Shown here: in pieces, positions 62,915 to 64,000 of the stretch | Position numbering within the stretch: the first letter of the stretch is position 1 | Layout of the letters: each line of letters starts with the position of its first letter | NCBI RefSeq assembly: GCF_000802155.2 | Contig: NZ_JQGJ02000002.1 | Span: 310,001 to 374,000, forward strand | DNA: 64,000 nt | Reading direction: 5' to 3' | DNA from: Pseudomonas frederiksbergensis | GTDB taxonomy: Bacteria > Pseudomonadota > Gammaproteobacteria > Pseudomonadales > Pseudomonadaceae | Made by a program: the position numbers and the translations under genes | Notes under the pieces: model-generated | Seen by the model: only the letters and a program-made list of their open reading frames with translations | Databases searched by the model: none | Told to the model about the DNA's origin: nothing

Positions 62915-63715
62915 TCAGTACTCCCGCACGGGAACACCTTTCGGGCGGGAGTTGTAGCCGGGAAGGTGCAAGCCACCATCGACGTGAATAGTCTCGCCCG
63001 TGATAAACCGCGACATCTCCGACGCGAGGAACACCACCACCGGACCAATGTCGGCCTCAGGCTCGCCACAACGACCCAACGGCCGCATCGAAGCGGACAT
63101 TTCGGCAAAGCCGGGGTTTTCCGCGGCGAGTTTGTGGAAGGTGGCCCCCATCGCGGTAGGGGCAATGGCATTGGTGCGGATGTTGAAGCGCCCCCACTCA
63201 GAGGCCGCGCTGCGGGTCAGTCCGACGATCGCTGACTTCGCTGTGTTGTAGTCGCCGTGCAGCCAGGCGCCGATCTCGATATCGATGGAATAGAAGTTGA
63301 TGATTTTGCCGCCGCCCCGCGCCTTCATATGGGGCAGCGCGGCTTTCATTGCCCACCAGGCAGCCCATACCGTAGAGCCGAGGGTCTGCTCGAGCATGGC
63401 ATCGGTTTTTTCTTCCAGAAGGACATTGGGCGTGGGAGCGAAGGCGTTATTGACCAGGATGTCCAGGCCACCAAACTGATCGACGGCCAATTGCACGGCG
63501 GCTTCGATATCGGTCTTGCTGCACACATCGGTCTTGATGAATACCGCCTGGGCGCCCAGCGCTTTCAACTCGGCGACTACAGCCTCGCCACTGGAAACAT
63601 CCAGCTCGGCGACCACCACGGCAGCACCTTCTTTGGCAAAACTCAGTGCAATGCCGCGACCGATTCCGCCACCTGCACCGGTAATCAGCGCAACCTGTTC
63701 GTTTAGCAATGCCAT
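62915..63715 (-). CDS. Short-chain dehydrogenase/reductase
   Basis: A 266-residue SDR. TGAGGGIGRGIA binds the cofactor, NNAFAPT is the core Asn motif, and DYNTAKSAIVGL gives the catalytic Tyr-x3-Lys. The start at 63715 has GGAG five bases upstream; GTG at 63721 is less likely. It oxidises or reduces a hydroxyl/ketone of a pathway intermediate, as judged by its location. Its spacer with the DUF2889 gene has a TGAACA/TGTTCA inverted repeat, so it probably belongs to the regulon. Confidence 0.9.
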   Translation of the reverse strand: MALLNEQVALITGAGGGIGRGIALSFAKEGAAVVVAELDVSSGEAVVAELKALGAQAVFIKTDVCSKTDIEAAVQLAVDQFGGLDILVNNAFAPTPNVLLEEKTDAMLEQTLGSTVWAAWWAMKAALPHMKARGGGKIINFYSIDIEIGAWLHGDYNTAKSAIVGLTRSAASEWGRFNIRTNAIAPTAMGATFHKLAAENPGFAEMSASMRPLGRCGEPEADIGPVVVFLASEMSRFITGETIHVDGGLHLPGYNSRPKGVPVREY

Positions 63716-63740
63716 AGCCACTCCAATTCTTGTTATTCAG

Positions 63741-63765
63741 TGAACATTTTTGTTTATAGTGTTCA
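63741..63765. promoter_or_regulatory. TGAACA-N13-TGTTCA inverted repeat
   Basis: TGAACA at 63741 and TGTTCA at 63760 with 13 bases between, in the spacer between the divergent SDR and DUF2889 genes. The right half reads TATAGTGTTCAACTATA. It is the most symmetric copy of the motif seen in the cluster. Confidence 0.5.
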
Positions 63766-63816
63766 ACTATAGCTGATTTCTTCTGACCGAACAGTAGCGG
63801 AACAAGGATATCGAGA

Positions 63817-64000
63817 ATGGCTGTATTTCGTCGCCGCGTGGACATCGTTGCTCATCATGCCCAGGCCACGGGGGAAGTCCGTGCCGCTCTGGAAGACGAC
63901 TTCCACCACTTCCGCGTCTGGGTTCGTCACCATGAAGGTGAAGTCACCGCCATAGGCGGTGAAGCGTTGCGCTACCCCTATTCTCTGTGCCCACAGGCTT
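63817..64000 (+). CDS. DUF2889 protein, 5' part
   Basis: The first 61 residues of a gene running off the right edge. AVFRRRVDIVAHHAQATGEV, LEDDFHHFRVWVRH and ALRYPYSLCPQA match the beginning of DUF2889, a family of unknown function that is found beside CoA-dependent catabolic genes. AAGGA lies before ATG 63817. It is divergent from the SDR gene and shares its regulatory spacer. The end and the rest of the cluster are outside the window. Confidence 0.8.
   Translation, partial: MAVFRRRVDIVAHHAQATGEVRAALEDDFHHFRVWVRHHEGEVTAIGGEALRYPYSLCPQA

Overview
The window is high-GC chromosomal DNA of a Pseudomonas, most likely of the P. fluorescens complex. The basis is inference from content: DUF2790 and DUF1652 proteins typical of the genus, REP palindromes built on GTGGCGAGGGAGC at the ends of convergent genes, a LigD with PE-ligase-polymerase order, and the alpha-D-glucose phosphoglucomutase. 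I see no rRNA, tRNA, CRISPR array or intact insertion sequence.

Layout. 1-9.5 kb holds the tail of a molybdenum hydroxylase subunit, a DUF2790 protein, an AraC regulator divergent from a sterol-desaturase/FMN-reductase pair, a chemoreceptor, a PatB-type C-S lyase, a VOC protein divergent from a stress-type SDR, and a cinA-like operon. 9.6-14.5 kb has a Yip1 membrane protein and a 1381-residue CheB-CheR-PAS-histidine kinase-receiver fusion. 14.6-20.8 kb is a four-gene minus-strand operon (haem-oxygenase-like iron enzyme, methyltransferase, YbdK ligase, LigD). 21-29.3 kb has a Na+/H+ antiporter, small membrane proteins, a second hybrid kinase, and a coupled pair made of a FAN1-like nuclease and a nuclease-helicase fusion. 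29.4-37.1 kb has a lipoprotein, a LysR/MFS divergent pair, a DUF1652 protein, a UvrD-type helicase with a glycine-every-fourth-residue N-terminus, and pgm. 37.2-43 kb is more accessory: a MocR regulator next to an unrecognised 497-residue protein, an AT-rich gene-poor stretch, and a quinone-oxidoreductase/LysR pair.

From 43.1 kb on the window looks like one end of an acquired segment. A P4-type tyrosine integrase, preceded by a symmetric four-copy TGGGGGCA array, is followed by a catabolic cluster that continues past the right edge. Reading on the minus strand from 59.9 to 44.7 kb it encodes: TIM-barrel amidohydrolase, fumarylacetoacetate-hydrolase-like protein, 3-hydroxyacyl-CoA dehydrogenase, thiolase, AhpD/CMD protein, cytochrome P450, second amidohydrolase, a translationally coupled pair of acyl-CoA dehydrogenases, enoyl-CoA hydratase, a third acyl-CoA dehydrogenase, glutathione peroxidase, a PanC, a periplasmic Cache protein and an MFS transporter. 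A TetR regulator, an acyl-CoA synthetase, an SDR and a DUF2889 protein sit to its right. The gene content suggests P450 oxidation, CoA activation, beta-oxidation and C-C hydrolysis of a bulky, perhaps cyclic, carboxylic acid. The substrate cannot be read from the sequence. A TGTTCA-centred motif recurs in five of the intergenic regions of this cluster and may be the TetR operator. This cluster is the best candidate for an undescribed system in the window.
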